From positions 1 to 64,000 of the forward strand of contig LGRX02027197.1 of the NCBI GenBank assembly GCA_001247695.2: a stretch of DNA of 64,000 bases, in the 5' to 3' direction. The DNA is from Cymbomonas tetramitiformis (Eukaryota; Chlorophyta; Pyramimonadophyceae; Pyramimonadales; Pyramimonadaceae). A model generated the notes under the pieces. The model saw nothing but the letters and a program-made list of their open reading frames with translations. It did no database searches and was not told the DNA's origin. This document shows positions 54,784 through 64,000 of this stretch, piece after piece. Made by a program: the position numbers and the translations under genes. The stretch's first letter is position 1. Each line of letters begins with the position of its first letter.

Positions 54784-57700
54784 ATGGCCAACACGAAAGC
54801 CGGCAATGTGCGAAAATTCGGAGAAAGAAGTCCCCAGCAAGTGGGGCAAGAAGAAAAATCGAGCAGGTTCATGGGGCACGAAAGAGGATCAGCAGACCAA
54901 GCGAACACCGAGGAGTTCATCAGAGAAATAGAAGCGCAGCCAGCGAAGAGAACCGACGAGTACCCAGGCGGAGCGACCATGCCAGAGCTCTGCGACACAC
55001 ATGGTGAAGATATGAAAAAACTGATTGAGGCCGCGGGGGCAGCAGACGCGGATATGACGGCGCTGGAGGCGGTGGCAGAGTACATGGCCACCGTCTACGA
55101 GGACGCGCGGAACGTGAAGTACCAGAGAGGCTTCCCACTGGAAACTATTTACGGGCTCCCGGCAGGGCACGGCAGAACCCACTACCAGCTGGTAGTGAAT
55201 TGCACTGACCTCACCTCAGAGGAGCAGGATGAAGTTGGCATGCACAAGAAGGGACCGCAGGTGACGGTGGGGCCCTTTCGGGAAGAGCCAAAAGCAGCGC
55301 AGCAGTACATCGGCCACTTGGAGTCGGCGATCCGACACTTTCACGACCTCCCTGACACCGCTCCGGTTCTGTGCAGCGGCAAAACCCAGCTACGCTGGTA
55401 TGCTGATAAAATAGCAGAGCTTCATCTCACCTTTGAGAAAAGTGAATATGCCATCACCGCGCTGGCGACATCTCTGGCACATCTACCTCTTCACTGCGTA
55501 CCACTGGGGGCAGACGACTTCCAAACAGCAGACGTTTGCATCCCGAGGGTACGGGTATTTCATCCGAGGCAGACCAGGACGGGCAACGCGGAGCGACAGC
55601 TGCACATAATCAGCGAAGAGCTGCGCGGGCACACGACCAAAGACTTGGAGAAACAACTGCGCAGTATGCCCTCTGTTGAATCGGCAATCAAAGGGGCGCG
55701 GGGACTGCCCGCGTACATGGAGAAGCACACCAACAGCATACGGCTGGTGGCGGTCACGGAGGAGGCCGCTGACAACATAGAGTCGAAGGTGCTGGCCTTC
55801 CCGGGTCTCGGGGAATACACAGTACAGAGAATAAGGCCATCGCTAACGAACAGAGGCGAGGACGAGACAGAGGTGATCGTAGTTGATAAGGGGAGCACCA
55901 TCAACCTGGCCGCGGATCTCCCGAACTTAGTGGCGGCCATCCAGGAGGTGTTCACACAGGCGGGCTTGGGCGAAGCAGCAGAACATCTGAAGCCACTGCC
56001 AGCGACGACGGTGAGGCCAGGGACTGACCCAGCAAAGCCGGAAACGTATATGCGGGTAAGAATCACAAAAAGCGGCAATCTTTTCACCGGGCTAGCCAGC
56101 GAAGCAGCGTATGAGTGGCTGGGGAAGCAGGACAGACGTACGGTCCGTCTCTCCCTCCCCAATAAATCTCGGTCCTACCTCCTCCAACACTCGGACTTTT
56201 CTCGCACGGGGGATAAGTTTAAGGGCAGAAGAGGGAAGGCAGCGCCACCAGCAGCGGGGGCGCAGCAAACGGAGGACATCGTGCAAGCGCTGGAGAGCAA
56301 GCTCTCCAACCAGTGGGCGAAAGTTGCGAAGGGCGGGGCCGGTGACGAGGCCATCAACGAGCTCCGCAAGGCCGTGGAGAAGCTCGAGGGCACGTGTAAA
56401 AGCGGCTTCACGGACAGCGTTGAGGCCACGAACAACGTCTCCAGCAAGGTTGACGAGGTGAAGGACTCCGTGATCGACCTCACTGAGGAGAACCGAGAGT
56501 TCCAGAAGCAGCATCTTGGAATCTCCAGCGAAATATTGAAATCCTTCAGCAACTCCAACAACGCACTGGCTAAGTTGCTGAAAGGGCACCGCACCCCCGA
56601 GCCGGCTAAGAAAAATCTACGCCGGCCACGGGAAGCGAGCGAGCCATCTGACAGCGACGGAGGTATGGAGATCGACGAAGAGACGCTGTCGGAGCTCAAA
56701 CGTCTGCAAAAAGCACGGGTAAGTTCCCTCGGGGAAAAATCATCCTCACGGGATAAAGGACCCCTCGCATATGGCGTTGAGGGTAACAGCACAGGGACAC
56801 ACAATCTAACTAAAAAGCTTGGGCATCGGCTCCGAAATCAGGCACAAGACGAAAAGTGGAACCCCACCACCTGCGTCACTGACCCGGTCCGAACACAGCA
56901 CAAGAGGAAGGGAAATCAGCTGAATAAGTACTGGCTGGGTTCCTGTATGCATCGCAGGCCAAGGCAGACGAAAGGAAAAAACTGGAGCAGCTGGAACAAC
57001 AGCTGGCAGAGCCTCGCTCCAACCGAAGCCAACGCTCTAGGAGCTGACAGAAACAGCCTGGCGGAGGCCACATCCTGTATAGGCCCTTACAGTTTTGAAG
57101 CTAGGAAAAGCCCTGTATACCGGAAAATCCTGGTTAAACAAATAACTGAAGTAAAAAGTAAATCTGCTAAATCCAAACCTGCTGCTGGTAATAGTGCATC
57201 GTGCCCATACTCCTGCACAGTGCCGATCGGAACCCAGGCTGCAAAGCCCACGACTAGACACCAGTGTGAAAGGGCTAGCAATAACACAGGCACCAACTGC
57301 CACCACACAGTTGACACGGTAGCATCATCAAACTCAATACAACATAGGGAAAGGGCGGGCACACCTGGCACAAGAGCTGCAGAAAATAACATAAAACATA
57401 CAATGACATTAAGTAGCTGCAGTTGCAATAAAATACACTATGAGATAGTAAACAGAGTTAAAGTGACAAGCGGGGCACCCGAGACCAGTTCCCCATGCAC
57501 AAGGGAGGTAAGCAGCAGAGAACACATTCAGGAACTCCCACTAGGACAAGAGGGGAACCCTAAGCCTACCCTAAGAAAAATAAGCACAAACCAGACCCAG
57601 CGAGTGGAGACAATGGTCAGCCTTACAGGAAAGTTACTACGGGGACTTTATTGCAAAATGGCAGACAGTATTCACACTTTCAGGAGTAACCGGCAAATTA

Positions 57701-60700
57701 CGGCATTTAGCGAATTGCTCCAGGAGCTCTACGTTAAAATACGAAGTTTTGTAAAAACAGCTCTGACGAAGAAATATTTCAAGGAGACAACTGGAAGTCG
57801 AACACAAAGACATATTGGGAAGAATGAGGTCCAGATATATGGTAGTAAGGACGGGATGATGCTGCAGGCAAATGTAACGCGTAACAATAAGAAGAACGAG
57901 GGGTCGGGGGAACATGCACACTGGCGAAACGACGGGGATAGTAACAACAAAAGGAACCCACAGGATACACTGAATGGAAATAGGAGAACTGCAACAACCC
58001 GTACAGCCATATGGAGGAAAACAAGGGGAAACCCTAACCCAAATGGGGCTTACCTACAGAAAAGGGAGGGAATAGGGGCACATAAAAGCAAAATTAGACG
58101 GAAATATTTTACACAGGGCCTACAAATGGCAAAATACGAACATGAAATGAAAATGAACTTGAACGGACGACTTTGGACATTTAGCGAATTGCTCCAGAAG
58201 CTCTACGTAAAAATTCGAAGTTTTGTAAAAACGACCCCAGCAGAGCAATATTTTAAGGAGGCAACCAAGAGTTATGCACAAAGATATATGGGAAAGAATG
58301 AAGCCCAGATATGCTGTAAAAAGAACGGAACGACGCTGCAGACATGCGTAACGCGTAACAAGGAAAACCGCGTTAGGCCAGAAGAACATGCACACCGACG
58401 AAACGATAGGGACAACAATAACAAGAGGAACCCACAAGATACATTGAAAGGGAAAAGGCCAATTATGACAGCTTACACAGCCATATACAGGGAAATGAAA
58501 AGAAACCCTAACCCAAAGGGTCAGTACCTACAGAAAAAGGGGGGTATAGGTGCACATAATGACAAAATTAGACGGAAAAATTTCGCACAGAGCCTACAAA
58601 TGGTAAAATACAAACAACAAATGAAAATGAGCTTGAACGGACGACATTGGATATTTAGCGAATTGCTCCAGAAGCTCTACGTAAAAATACGAAGTTTTGT
58701 GCAAATGGCCCAAAAGGGGAAATACTTTGAGGGGACACCCATAGGGTATATACGAATAAGTATTGAGGAAAACGAAGCTCAAAAATGCAACAAGCAGGGT
58801 GTGAGGGGACAAAATGAGCGTGTAACGCGAAACAAGGGAGGCGGTATGGGGGGAGGAAAACATACCCGAAGGAGATGCGTGGTAAGTAATGGACACGAAG
58901 GCAACTCACGGGGCACGCTAATGAAAGCAATACTTGCAATTTGTGTTGCAGCTACGTTCCTGACGAAAAGTAATAGTGGAGGAAGAATAACGCCAGCACA
59001 AAAATTAACGCAATGGGTACGGGTAACAGCATGCAGGAAGACTAGCAGAAAGGTGGGAACGGGAATGCAAAAAGAAACACCGGAAAGGGTGCGAGTGACA
59101 TGCTTGCAGAAAAGGAACACAGCAGCAACAACGATAACCAGGCAGGTAACTGAAACAAGAAAGGGAAAGGAAAAAATGCCAAGAGGGGAGGACAACCGAA
59201 GCCAAGGAACAACACAGGAAAAGCTCTCAAAGGGAGTGCTGGGTGAAGCTCCGGAAAGGGAGCATGCAGCACAGTGCATGCAGAAACGAAGCACAGCGGC
59301 AACAGCAAAAACCCGGCAAACAGTTGAAACTGGAAAGGTAAGTGAGGAAATGCCAAGAGGAGTCAACGACCAACGCCAGGAAATAACACAGGAAAAGCCC
59401 CCAAAGGGCCCCAGGTGGTTAGCCACAACAGAAGAAGGGGGACGAAGGGCGAACTTCAGAAGAAACCTCACATATTACCTACGGGCGAACCGGCAGGAGC
59501 ACGCACATGCACACAAAAGGGGAAGGAGATATTGGAGTGAACATGAGAAAGGGAAAACATGCAGGTGGGTACAACGTACCAAATATGACAGACCACAACT
59601 GGTCAGAAGCAACCAGGTAGTAAGGCAAGAAACAAAGGACAGGGACAATAGTAAGTGGGCGCGAAAACATGGTGAGATGCGCCGAATGAGAAGGGAAGGC
59701 CAAAACATAGCGAGAACGGTGGGAGCCCAAATAATGAGCATGCATGTAACACTAAGTGTGCTGGGCACTCTGGCTAAACGGAAGGAGCAGGCACAACTGG
59801 CAATGAAAAACCCTCGACAAGAGGTACCGCAGGTCAAAGCGGTGAATGAAATGTCTACGGCGGCACGAGGAGCAGCTTTGGGTACAAGACCCAACAGGAA
59901 AGCTGAACAAACTGAGGAGACGGGTAGGTATGCCGAAGCGAAACCACAGCCCTCACATATAGGGGGAGGAACATGCTCGAACGAGAAAACGGAAGGACAG
60001 TACCCCAAGAATTCTGTCACGCAGGGAATATTTGCCAAGGATGGGAAACTGAATATGCACCAAGTGGACCTCGCGCTCGAAACACTGGAAGACAACCCTC
60101 CGGGCTCAACAACCATGCAAGAAATACTGAAGATGCTGAGGGAAAATGACAGAAAATTTCTGGAAATGGTAAAAGAAAAAGTCGCCAGAAAGGGTGGCAC
60201 CCAGATACCAGTGGTAGGAAACGGACACTGGCTACTACTGATGGTAGGAGTCTGCGTCGCAAAAGATAACAGCACGTTGCAGGCCTATGTATACGATTCT
60301 ATGGGCATGGAAAGACAGACACGGAAGAAAACCGCCCAAGGGCACACGAGAATGGCGGAGGAACTGCAAGGAGCAGTGAGTGCATGGGTAACGGGCAACA
60401 AGGAGGCAATGGGGTGCCTGGAAGCTAGAGCCACGCCGATGTACGACAGGCACCAACACGATGCATTCAGCTGCGGCGTCTGGGTGATATATATTGCGGA
60501 GCTATGGCAACAGTGGCTGTTAGAAAGGAACGGAGCCTGGATACAACATGTGTACACGAACACACTCCAAACCAGTCGATGCGTGACACTACACACCACG
60601 GAAATAGTGAATAAATGCAGAGACAGATTCAGGCCAAAGATAAAGTCGGCCATAATGAGGGAAAATAAGCCACATGCAGAACAGGACACGGATGAAGTTG

Positions 60701-63700
60701 AGCTGACAAGGGAGGACCCAGCAAAAAGGACTGGGGCAAAACGGGCGCGAACCCACGGAAAGTGTGCGGCGGATGCCTTCATGAGGGAGGTGGAGCGTGG
60801 CCGCACAGGGGAACAGGTGGAGGATACAATGCGACAACAAGGGGTGGGCATACAAACCATAATGAACGTTCAGGAAGCACTTCAGGCGCTACAACAAGAC
60901 ACTGAAGCCCTCATAGATGAAACAATGAGCAAACTGTCGACAGATGGCCGAACCCAAATAGCAATAAGAGATGGAGAAAAATGGGCAATGATGATGCTCA
61001 CAATAACACGCCAGGACATGCAGGCGCATGTGTGGCTACCTACTGGAGGAATAGAAAAACAGGACGAACTGCTAATAGCTATAGATGTTTGGACCATACT
61101 GCGAGAAGCCTACGACCTGCAAAAGGTGAAATATAGTGGACTAAAAACACATAGCACACCACCAGAATGGGGAAAATTCAGTCAAGGTGAGCAAGCGATA
61201 AGAGTGGCAGGGAGCTGGAAATACTGGCATGTTGACGGCAAACCAGGACACTTCAAACTCGGGACTAGAAACACGGCATGGCTGCAGGGGGAGACTCGGG
61301 AGATGCGGCGGACGACAGAACAAACAACTGGGCTGGCCGAGGAGGACATGAAAAGTGACGAACCGAAGGAAGATGGCAGGGCACCTACTACGGAGCAACA
61401 CGCCACGGGCGATGCAACGGAAGAAAAGAACACGAGTACCACGGACAAGCTAGTTCAGGCCACGCTACGGTTCCGTCCGATAAGCAAAGAACAAGCGAAC
61501 GAAAGGCTAAAGAAGGAGGAGGGAACGGCGACAGGAAAAAAGCTGAGGCCTCCCGCGAACGCTAAGAAATACCCGCCACCTACCACAACAACGAAAATGA
61601 ACAAAAGGGACAATGAGGAAACCAAAGGGTCCCTGGAGGCACTGAAGCAATGGGGTGGGAACATGCCAAAAACGGAGAACCTAAACACTGAAGAAATGGG
61701 AGAAGCACAACAACACACCATAAATTTCCTAACATGGAACATACAAGGCTCCCCGCACTCACTGTATGAACTGGAGGAGCAAATGGAAAAATGGGAGATA
61801 GATATAGCAATAGTCACGGAAACTAAGACTGCGAATGAGGAAATAAAAAGACACTTCAGAAACAAAAAACAGTCAAACATATGCACAAACATACCAACAG
61901 AGGAAGGGGAGGGAGAAGAGAGCAACCACAAGGCGGGCCTTGCCGTAATACTCACAGGGGAATATGCCAAACCACATAACTACACCGAGGTGCAGGTACC
62001 GCACCTACGAGGAGTACTCACACACACGCTGCTCCACTTTCCGGGAGGAAAATACTTACACCTGCTAGGGGTATACTATCCGGTGGAAGGGAAAGATGTG
62101 GCGGAAGAGACAGGGCGAGGGAAACTCGACAGAGAGGCGGCCAGAAATGGCATACAGGAGTATGTGCGAATGGTGACCACAGCCAGCGAAAATGCGGAAG
62201 GACAAACGGTACTAATTTGTGGGGACCTGAATGCCACGACCGGAACACCGAAAAATAGCAGGGACAGAGAATGGAACAAAACCCGGGAAGCCACGGGTCT
62301 GCAAGATGTGGGAGGGACCAGGGAAACAACACTAACATGGCATGAACGACGGAACATAGACAGAATGCTAGCAAGCAAAGCAGAATTACAATACTACACG
62401 CAACCAACGGCAGGAGAACTCACCGAGCTACACATGAGCGACCATAAAATGGTCTGCACAACGCAACTGGACCTAAAAGCCTGGGGGACCCACAGACCAA
62501 CGACACAAAAACCACAACATGCAAAAACAGACAGACTGAAACTCCCGCTAACAGAAGCAGAGGGGAATACCCTCAGGCAAACACTAGACGCTGCATATAC
62601 GAAGGACTTACAAGATGAAATGCAGGAAGCAATAAACGGGATAAAAACAGCAGCCAGCACAAGGCAAAGAAAACGGGCAATAGACTACGCGGGAGGGGTG
62701 GTTGCAAGGATAATGGGGGAAGCAAGAGACAGGGCAATGATGGATGTCAACTTACCGAAACAAGCGGCAGCACCAGAACAACAACATGGACTACACCTCC
62801 CAAAAACCCTCCGCAAAGAAAGGGACGGCCACCTGAAAGAAAGGAACAGGTGCCGTGAGAACATAGCATTATGGAAGAAGGACATAGAAACACGAGAACA
62901 AGTAACCGAGGAAGCACGGACGGAAGATTTTGACAACCGAACAAGCGAAATGAGGGAATGGGAACAATGGGAACGGGAACAGAAAAAGCTTGCGACAAAA
63001 GAGGCAAGGAAGTGCATTAAAGAACACGAAGCAAACCGAAAACAGAAAACAAGAATGAAAATGAGAGAAGGATACTGGGGCAACATAAAGCACTACCATA
63101 AATTGATATACAAGAAAGAGATAGAAAACGGAACGGCACCAGCTACAACAATACAAGCGATTGAAACCATGCAAGGAGAGCTAGTGGTAGGACACCAAAA
63201 AGTGGCACAGGCAATGGGAGAACACATTGCGTGGTCGGAACCATACAAAATGAAGGAACCAGAGAAAGGGCTTAAAGATGCGCCACCCTGGCTTGACGAA
63301 AGGTACAAGAACTACATGAGGGAAAACCAATGCAAAAGGCCGGACCAAACAAAAGTAAACCTAAATGTGGACAAAGAGGCCTACCGACAGGCGGTGAAGA
63401 AAATGAAAACCAACAAAGCAGCCGGGCCCATGGGGATACAAAATGAAATACTGAAACAGATGCCGGACAGATTCCACGACCAACTGTGTGAACTCATGAA
63501 ATTAATGTGGGAGCATAGACACACCCCCCTACCGTGGAAAAAAGGCTACTTCTGCTTCCACCACAAGCAAGGAGAAGTAACAAAACAAAAAAACTACCGA
63601 CCTATAGCACTACTGGACTGCCTGTTCAAATTATACACTACAGTACTCACAAAAATGCTAGCTGACTTCTGTGAGATAAACGGCATGCTCTCGGAAGCAC

Positions 63701-64000
63701 AAGAGGGCTCAAGGGAAAGCCACAACACAATGAAGCAACTCACCAGGGTAACCAATGCCATTGAAGACGCCAACCTCTCCAAACGAAGCCTACATGCAAC
63801 CTACGTGGATTTCGAAAATGCGTATGGCTCGGTTGACCACAAAAGACTCATTACGACGCTAAAACACCTAGGGGTGCCACCACAACTTACCGAAGCTGTT
63901 AGGGACATACTGGGCGAAAACGAGGAGGACTCCATGCAAATGAGAGCAAAAGTAGGGGACCAGGTCTCGAAAGAGGTGCCAATAAGAAGGGGGATTCTGC
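54784..64000 (+). CDS. LINE-B polyprotein, at least 3072 codons, open at window end
   Basis: The ATG at 54784 (AAGATGG, good context) is the first in a frame open from 54463 to 64000 with no stop. Residues 1-645 are an ORF1-like part with a C-terminal heptad-rich region (about 500-645). Residues 940-1370 hold three 158-codon repeats. The C48/Ulp1-like triad is His in GHWLLLM (1816), Asp in YVYDSMG (1838), Gln (1891) and Cys in DAFSCGVWV (1897). The AP endonuclease shows LTWN (2319), TETK (2346), GDLNATTG (2480) and HMSDHKMV (2552). RT starts near 2860 with NKAAGPMGIQNEIL, RPIALLDCLFKLY and YVDFENAYGSVDH (3008), and runs off the window before the FVDD site. Codons avoid stops even in the low-complexity middle. 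An alternative is that ORF1 ends by splicing (see the intron entry). Confidence 0.85.
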   Translation, partial: MANTKAGNVRKFGERSPQQVGQEEKSSRFMGHERGSADQANTEEFIREIEAQPAKRTDEYPGGATMPELCDTHGEDMKKLIEAAGAADADMTALEAVAEYMATVYEDARNVKYQRGFPLETIYGLPAGHGRTHYQLVVNCTDLTSEEQDEVGMHKKGPQVTVGPFREEPKAAQQYIGHLESAIRHFHDLPDTAPVLCSGKTQLRWYADKIAELHLTFEKSEYAITALATSLAHLPLHCVPLGADDFQTADVCIPRVRVFHPRQTRTGNAERQLHIISEELRGHTTKDLEKQLRSMPSVESAIKGARGLPAYMEKHTNSIRLVAVTEEAADNIESKVLAFPGLGEYTVQRIRPSLTNRGEDETEVIVVDKGSTINLAADLPNLVAAIQEVFTQAGLGEAAEHLKPLPATTVRPGTDPAKPETYMRVRITKSGNLFTGLASEAAYEWLGKQDRRTVRLSLPNKSRSYLLQHSDFSRTGDKFKGRRGKAAPPAAGAQQTEDIVQALESKLSNQWAKVAKGGAGDEAINELRKAVEKLEGTCKSGFTDSVEATNNVSSKVDEVKDSVIDLTEENREFQKQHLGISSEILKSFSNSNNALAKLLKGHRTPEPAKKNLRRPREASEPSDSDGGMEIDEETLSELKRLQKARVSSLGEKSSSRDKGPLAYGVEGNSTGTHNLTKKLGHRLRNQAQDEKWNPTTCVTDPVRTQHKRKGNQLNKYWLGSCMHRRPRQTKGKNWSSWNNSWQSLAPTEANALGADRNSLAEATSCIGPYSFEARKSPVYRKILVKQITEVKSKSAKSKPAAGNSASCPYSCTVPIGTQAAKPTTRHQCERASNNTGTNCHHTVDTVASSNSIQHRERAGTPGTRAAENNIKHTMTLSSCSCNKIHYEIVNRVKVTSGAPETSSPCTREVSSREHIQELPLGQEGNPKPTLRKISTNQTQRVETMVSLTGKLLRGLYCKMADSIHTFRSNRQITAFSELLQELYVKIRSFVKTALTKKYFKETTGSRTQRHIGKNEVQIYGSKDGMMLQANVTRNNKKNEGSGEHAHWRNDGDSNNKRNPQDTLNGNRRTATTRTAIWRKTRGNPNPNGAYLQKREGIGAHKSKIRRKYFTQGLQMAKYEHEMKMNLNGRLWTFSELLQKLYVKIRSFVKTTPAEQYFKEATKSYAQRYMGKNEAQICCKKNGTTLQTCVTRNKENRVRPEEHAHRRNDRDNNNKRNPQDTLKGKRPIMTAYTAIYREMKRNPNPKGQYLQKKGGIGAHNDKIRRKNFAQSLQMVKYKQQMKMSLNGRHWIFSELLQKLYVKIRSFVQMAQKGKYFEGTPIGYIRISIEENEAQKCNKQGVRGQNERVTRNKGGGMGGGKHTRRRCVVSNGHEGNSRGTLMKAILAICVAATFLTKSNSGGRITPAQKLTQWVRVTACRKTSRKVGTGMQKETPERVRVTCLQKRNTAATTITRQVTETRKGKEKMPRGEDNRSQGTTQEKLSKGVLGEAPEREHAAQCMQKRSTAATAKTRQTVETGKVSEEMPRGVNDQRQEITQEKPPKGPRWLATTEEGGRRANFRRNLTYYLRANRQEHAHAHKRGRRYWSEHEKGKTCRWVQRTKYDRPQLVRSNQVVRQETKDRDNSKWARKHGEMRRMRREGQNIARTVGAQIMSMHVTLSVLGTLAKRKEQAQLAMKNPRQEVPQVKAVNEMSTAARGAALGTRPNRKAEQTEETGRYAEAKPQPSHIGGGTCSNEKTEGQYPKNSVTQGIFAKDGKLNMHQVDLALETLEDNPPGSTTMQEILKMLRENDRKFLEMVKEKVARKGGTQIPVVGNGHWLLLMVGVCVAKDNSTLQAYVYDSMGMERQTRKKTAQGHTRMAEELQGAVSAWVTGNKEAMGCLEARATPMYDRHQHDAFSCGVWVIYIAELWQQWLLERNGAWIQHVYTNTLQTSRCVTLHTTEIVNKCRDRFRPKIKSAIMRENKPHAEQDTDEVELTREDPAKRTGAKRARTHGKCAADAFMREVERGRTGEQVEDTMRQQGVGIQTIMNVQEALQALQQDTEALIDETMSKLSTDGRTQIAIRDGEKWAMMMLTITRQDMQAHVWLPTGGIEKQDELLIAIDVWTILREAYDLQKVKYSGLKTHSTPPEWGKFSQGEQAIRVAGSWKYWHVDGKPGHFKLGTRNTAWLQGETREMRRTTEQTTGLAEEDMKSDEPKEDGRAPTTEQHATGDATEEKNTSTTDKLVQATLRFRPISKEQANERLKKEEGTATGKKLRPPANAKKYPPPTTTTKMNKRDNEETKGSLEALKQWGGNMPKTENLNTEEMGEAQQHTINFLTWNIQGSPHSLYELEEQMEKWEIDIAIVTETKTANEEIKRHFRNKKQSNICTNIPTEEGEGEESNHKAGLAVILTGEYAKPHNYTEVQVPHLRGVLTHTLLHFPGGKYLHLLGVYYPVEGKDVAEETGRGKLDREAARNGIQEYVRMVTTASENAEGQTVLICGDLNATTGTPKNSRDREWNKTREATGLQDVGGTRETTLTWHERRNIDRMLASKAELQYYTQPTAGELTELHMSDHKMVCTTQLDLKAWGTHRPTTQKPQHAKTDRLKLPLTEAEGNTLRQTLDAAYTKDLQDEMQEAINGIKTAASTRQRKRAIDYAGGVVARIMGEARDRAMMDVNLPKQAAAPEQQHGLHLPKTLRKERDGHLKERNRCRENIALWKKDIETREQVTEEARTEDFDNRTSEMREWEQWEREQKKLATKEARKCIKEHEANRKQKTRMKMREGYWGNIKHYHKLIYKKEIENGTAPATTIQAIETMQGELVVGHQKVAQAMGEHIAWSEPYKMKEPEKGLKDAPPWLDERYKNYMRENQCKRPDQTKVNLNVDKEAYRQAVKKMKTNKAAGPMGIQNEILKQMPDRFHDQLCELMKLMWEHRHTPLPWKKGYFCFHHKQGEVTKQKNYRPIALLDCLFKLYTTVLTKMLADFCEINGMLSEAQEGSRESHNTMKQLTRVTNAIEDANLSKRSLHATYVDFENAYGSVDHKRLITTLKHLGVPPQLTEAVRDILGENEEDSMQMRAKVGDQVSKEVPIRRGIL
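56719..56957 (+). other. possible intron that would end ORF1 at 57047
   Basis: CGG/GTAAGT at 56719 and GCATCGCAG/GCC at 56957. Splicing removes 239 nt and changes phase, so the heptad-rich ELKRLQKAR continues as AKADERKKLEQLEQQLAEPR and stops at TGA 57045-57047. That gives a 674-aa ORF1. Unspliced RNA keeps the long frame. It is supported by the coiled-coil continuity and splice consensus only. Confidence 0.45.
57640..58870 (+). repeat. in-frame 474-bp tandem repeat, nearly three copies
   Basis: TTTAGCGAATTGCTCCAG occurs at 57706, 58180 and 58654, exactly 474 bp (158 codons) apart. Each copy encodes FSELLQxLYVKIRSF and later VTRN; the rest has diverged. The third copy is incomplete. Confidence 0.9.
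59041..59400 (+). repeat. in-frame 174-bp tandem repeat, about two copies
   Basis: Peptides LQKRNTAATTITRQVTETRK and MQKRSTAATAKTRQTVETGK start 174 bp apart (59101 and 59275), each followed by a MPRG...TQEK block. A partial copy (MQKETPERVRVT) precedes them. Confidence 0.8.

Larger units (their letters stand above)
54486..64000 (+). mobile_element. LINE-B (3' end outside window)
   Basis: A non-LTR element directly right of the giant transposon. Its 5' region (54486-54783) has no ATG in the main frame and a possible 3' splice site, GCTCGCAG, at 54590-54598. Domains in order are ORF1-like with coiled coil, tandem repeats, hydrophobic segment, Ulp1-like protease, AP endonuclease and RT. The RT region matches LINE-A closely in motif order. 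Confidence 0.88.

Noticed and set aside
58882..58951. Possible 70-nt intron (GGTAAGTAATGG to TTTGTGTTGCAG)
   Set aside because: Removing it would break the otherwise continuous LINE-B frame and delete the hydrophobic segment that is also in LINE-A.
57037..63782. Many minus-strand open frames of 60-270 codons
   Set aside because: All lie opposite the LINE-B coding frame, which has clear domains. Their Phe/Ser/Cys-rich products are typical reverse-strand artefacts.

Overview
The window is nuclear DNA from a eukaryote and consists almost entirely of transposable elements, several nested in one another. Introns are GT-AG, there are AATAAA signals, chromoviruses, LINEs and a Mutator-like transposase, and I see no bacterial-style operon. 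LTR retrotransposons carrying cytosine methyltransferase domains have been reported from charophyte algae and dinoflagellates. I therefore guess an alga or other protist, with low confidence; no host housekeeping gene is visible.

Layout. (1) 1-1888 (+): 3' end of a Ty3/gypsy chromovirus pol (integrase, chromodomain, C5-methyltransferase-like), followed by an unknown ORF (2021-3019). (2) 3231-5715 (-): decayed gypsy pol with a PHD finger, cut by a LINE. (3) 5716-29872 (-): LINE-A (Ulp1-like protease, AP endonuclease, RT, RNase H, nuclease-like C-terminus). It is split inside the endonuclease by (4) a complete young gypsy element at 13802-26845 (-), with 693/694-bp LTRs differing at about 3 positions and a GTGTG target duplication. 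That element's pol carries both an N6-adenine and a C5-cytosine methyltransferase-like domain. (5) 29989-31260: hairpin and terminal-inverted-repeat element filled with a 173-bp satellite. (6) 31261-32196: 5'-truncated LINE-A copy. (7) 32197-35878: repeats, no supportable gene. (8) 35879-54485: an 18.6-kb DNA transposon with matching 281-bp terminal inverted repeats. (9) 54486-64000 (+): LINE-B, whose reading frame is open from 54463 to the window end (ATG 54784, at least 3072 codons).

The most interesting object is the 18.6-kb element. It has a two-exon MULE/SWIM transposase, a three-exon minus-strand gene with a GHTHENID motif, and a plus-strand gene. The plus-strand gene either ends in a MYND finger exon or continues through four in-phase exons into a ParB-like plus N6/N4 DNA methyltransferase-like protein. 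About two dozen copies of a 20-bp palindrome (GACAATCGTATACGATTGTC and close variants) occur in its TIRs, an intron and a dense subterminal array, and I saw none elsewhere in the window. A second palindrome family (CTCATTARCCTAATGAG) forms tandem arrays in introns of both non-transposase genes.

A theme joins the elements: at least three unrelated element types here carry DNA methyltransferase-like domains. Nesting order is readable: decayed PHD-gypsy, then LINE-A inserted into it, then the near-intact gypsy inserted into LINE-A.
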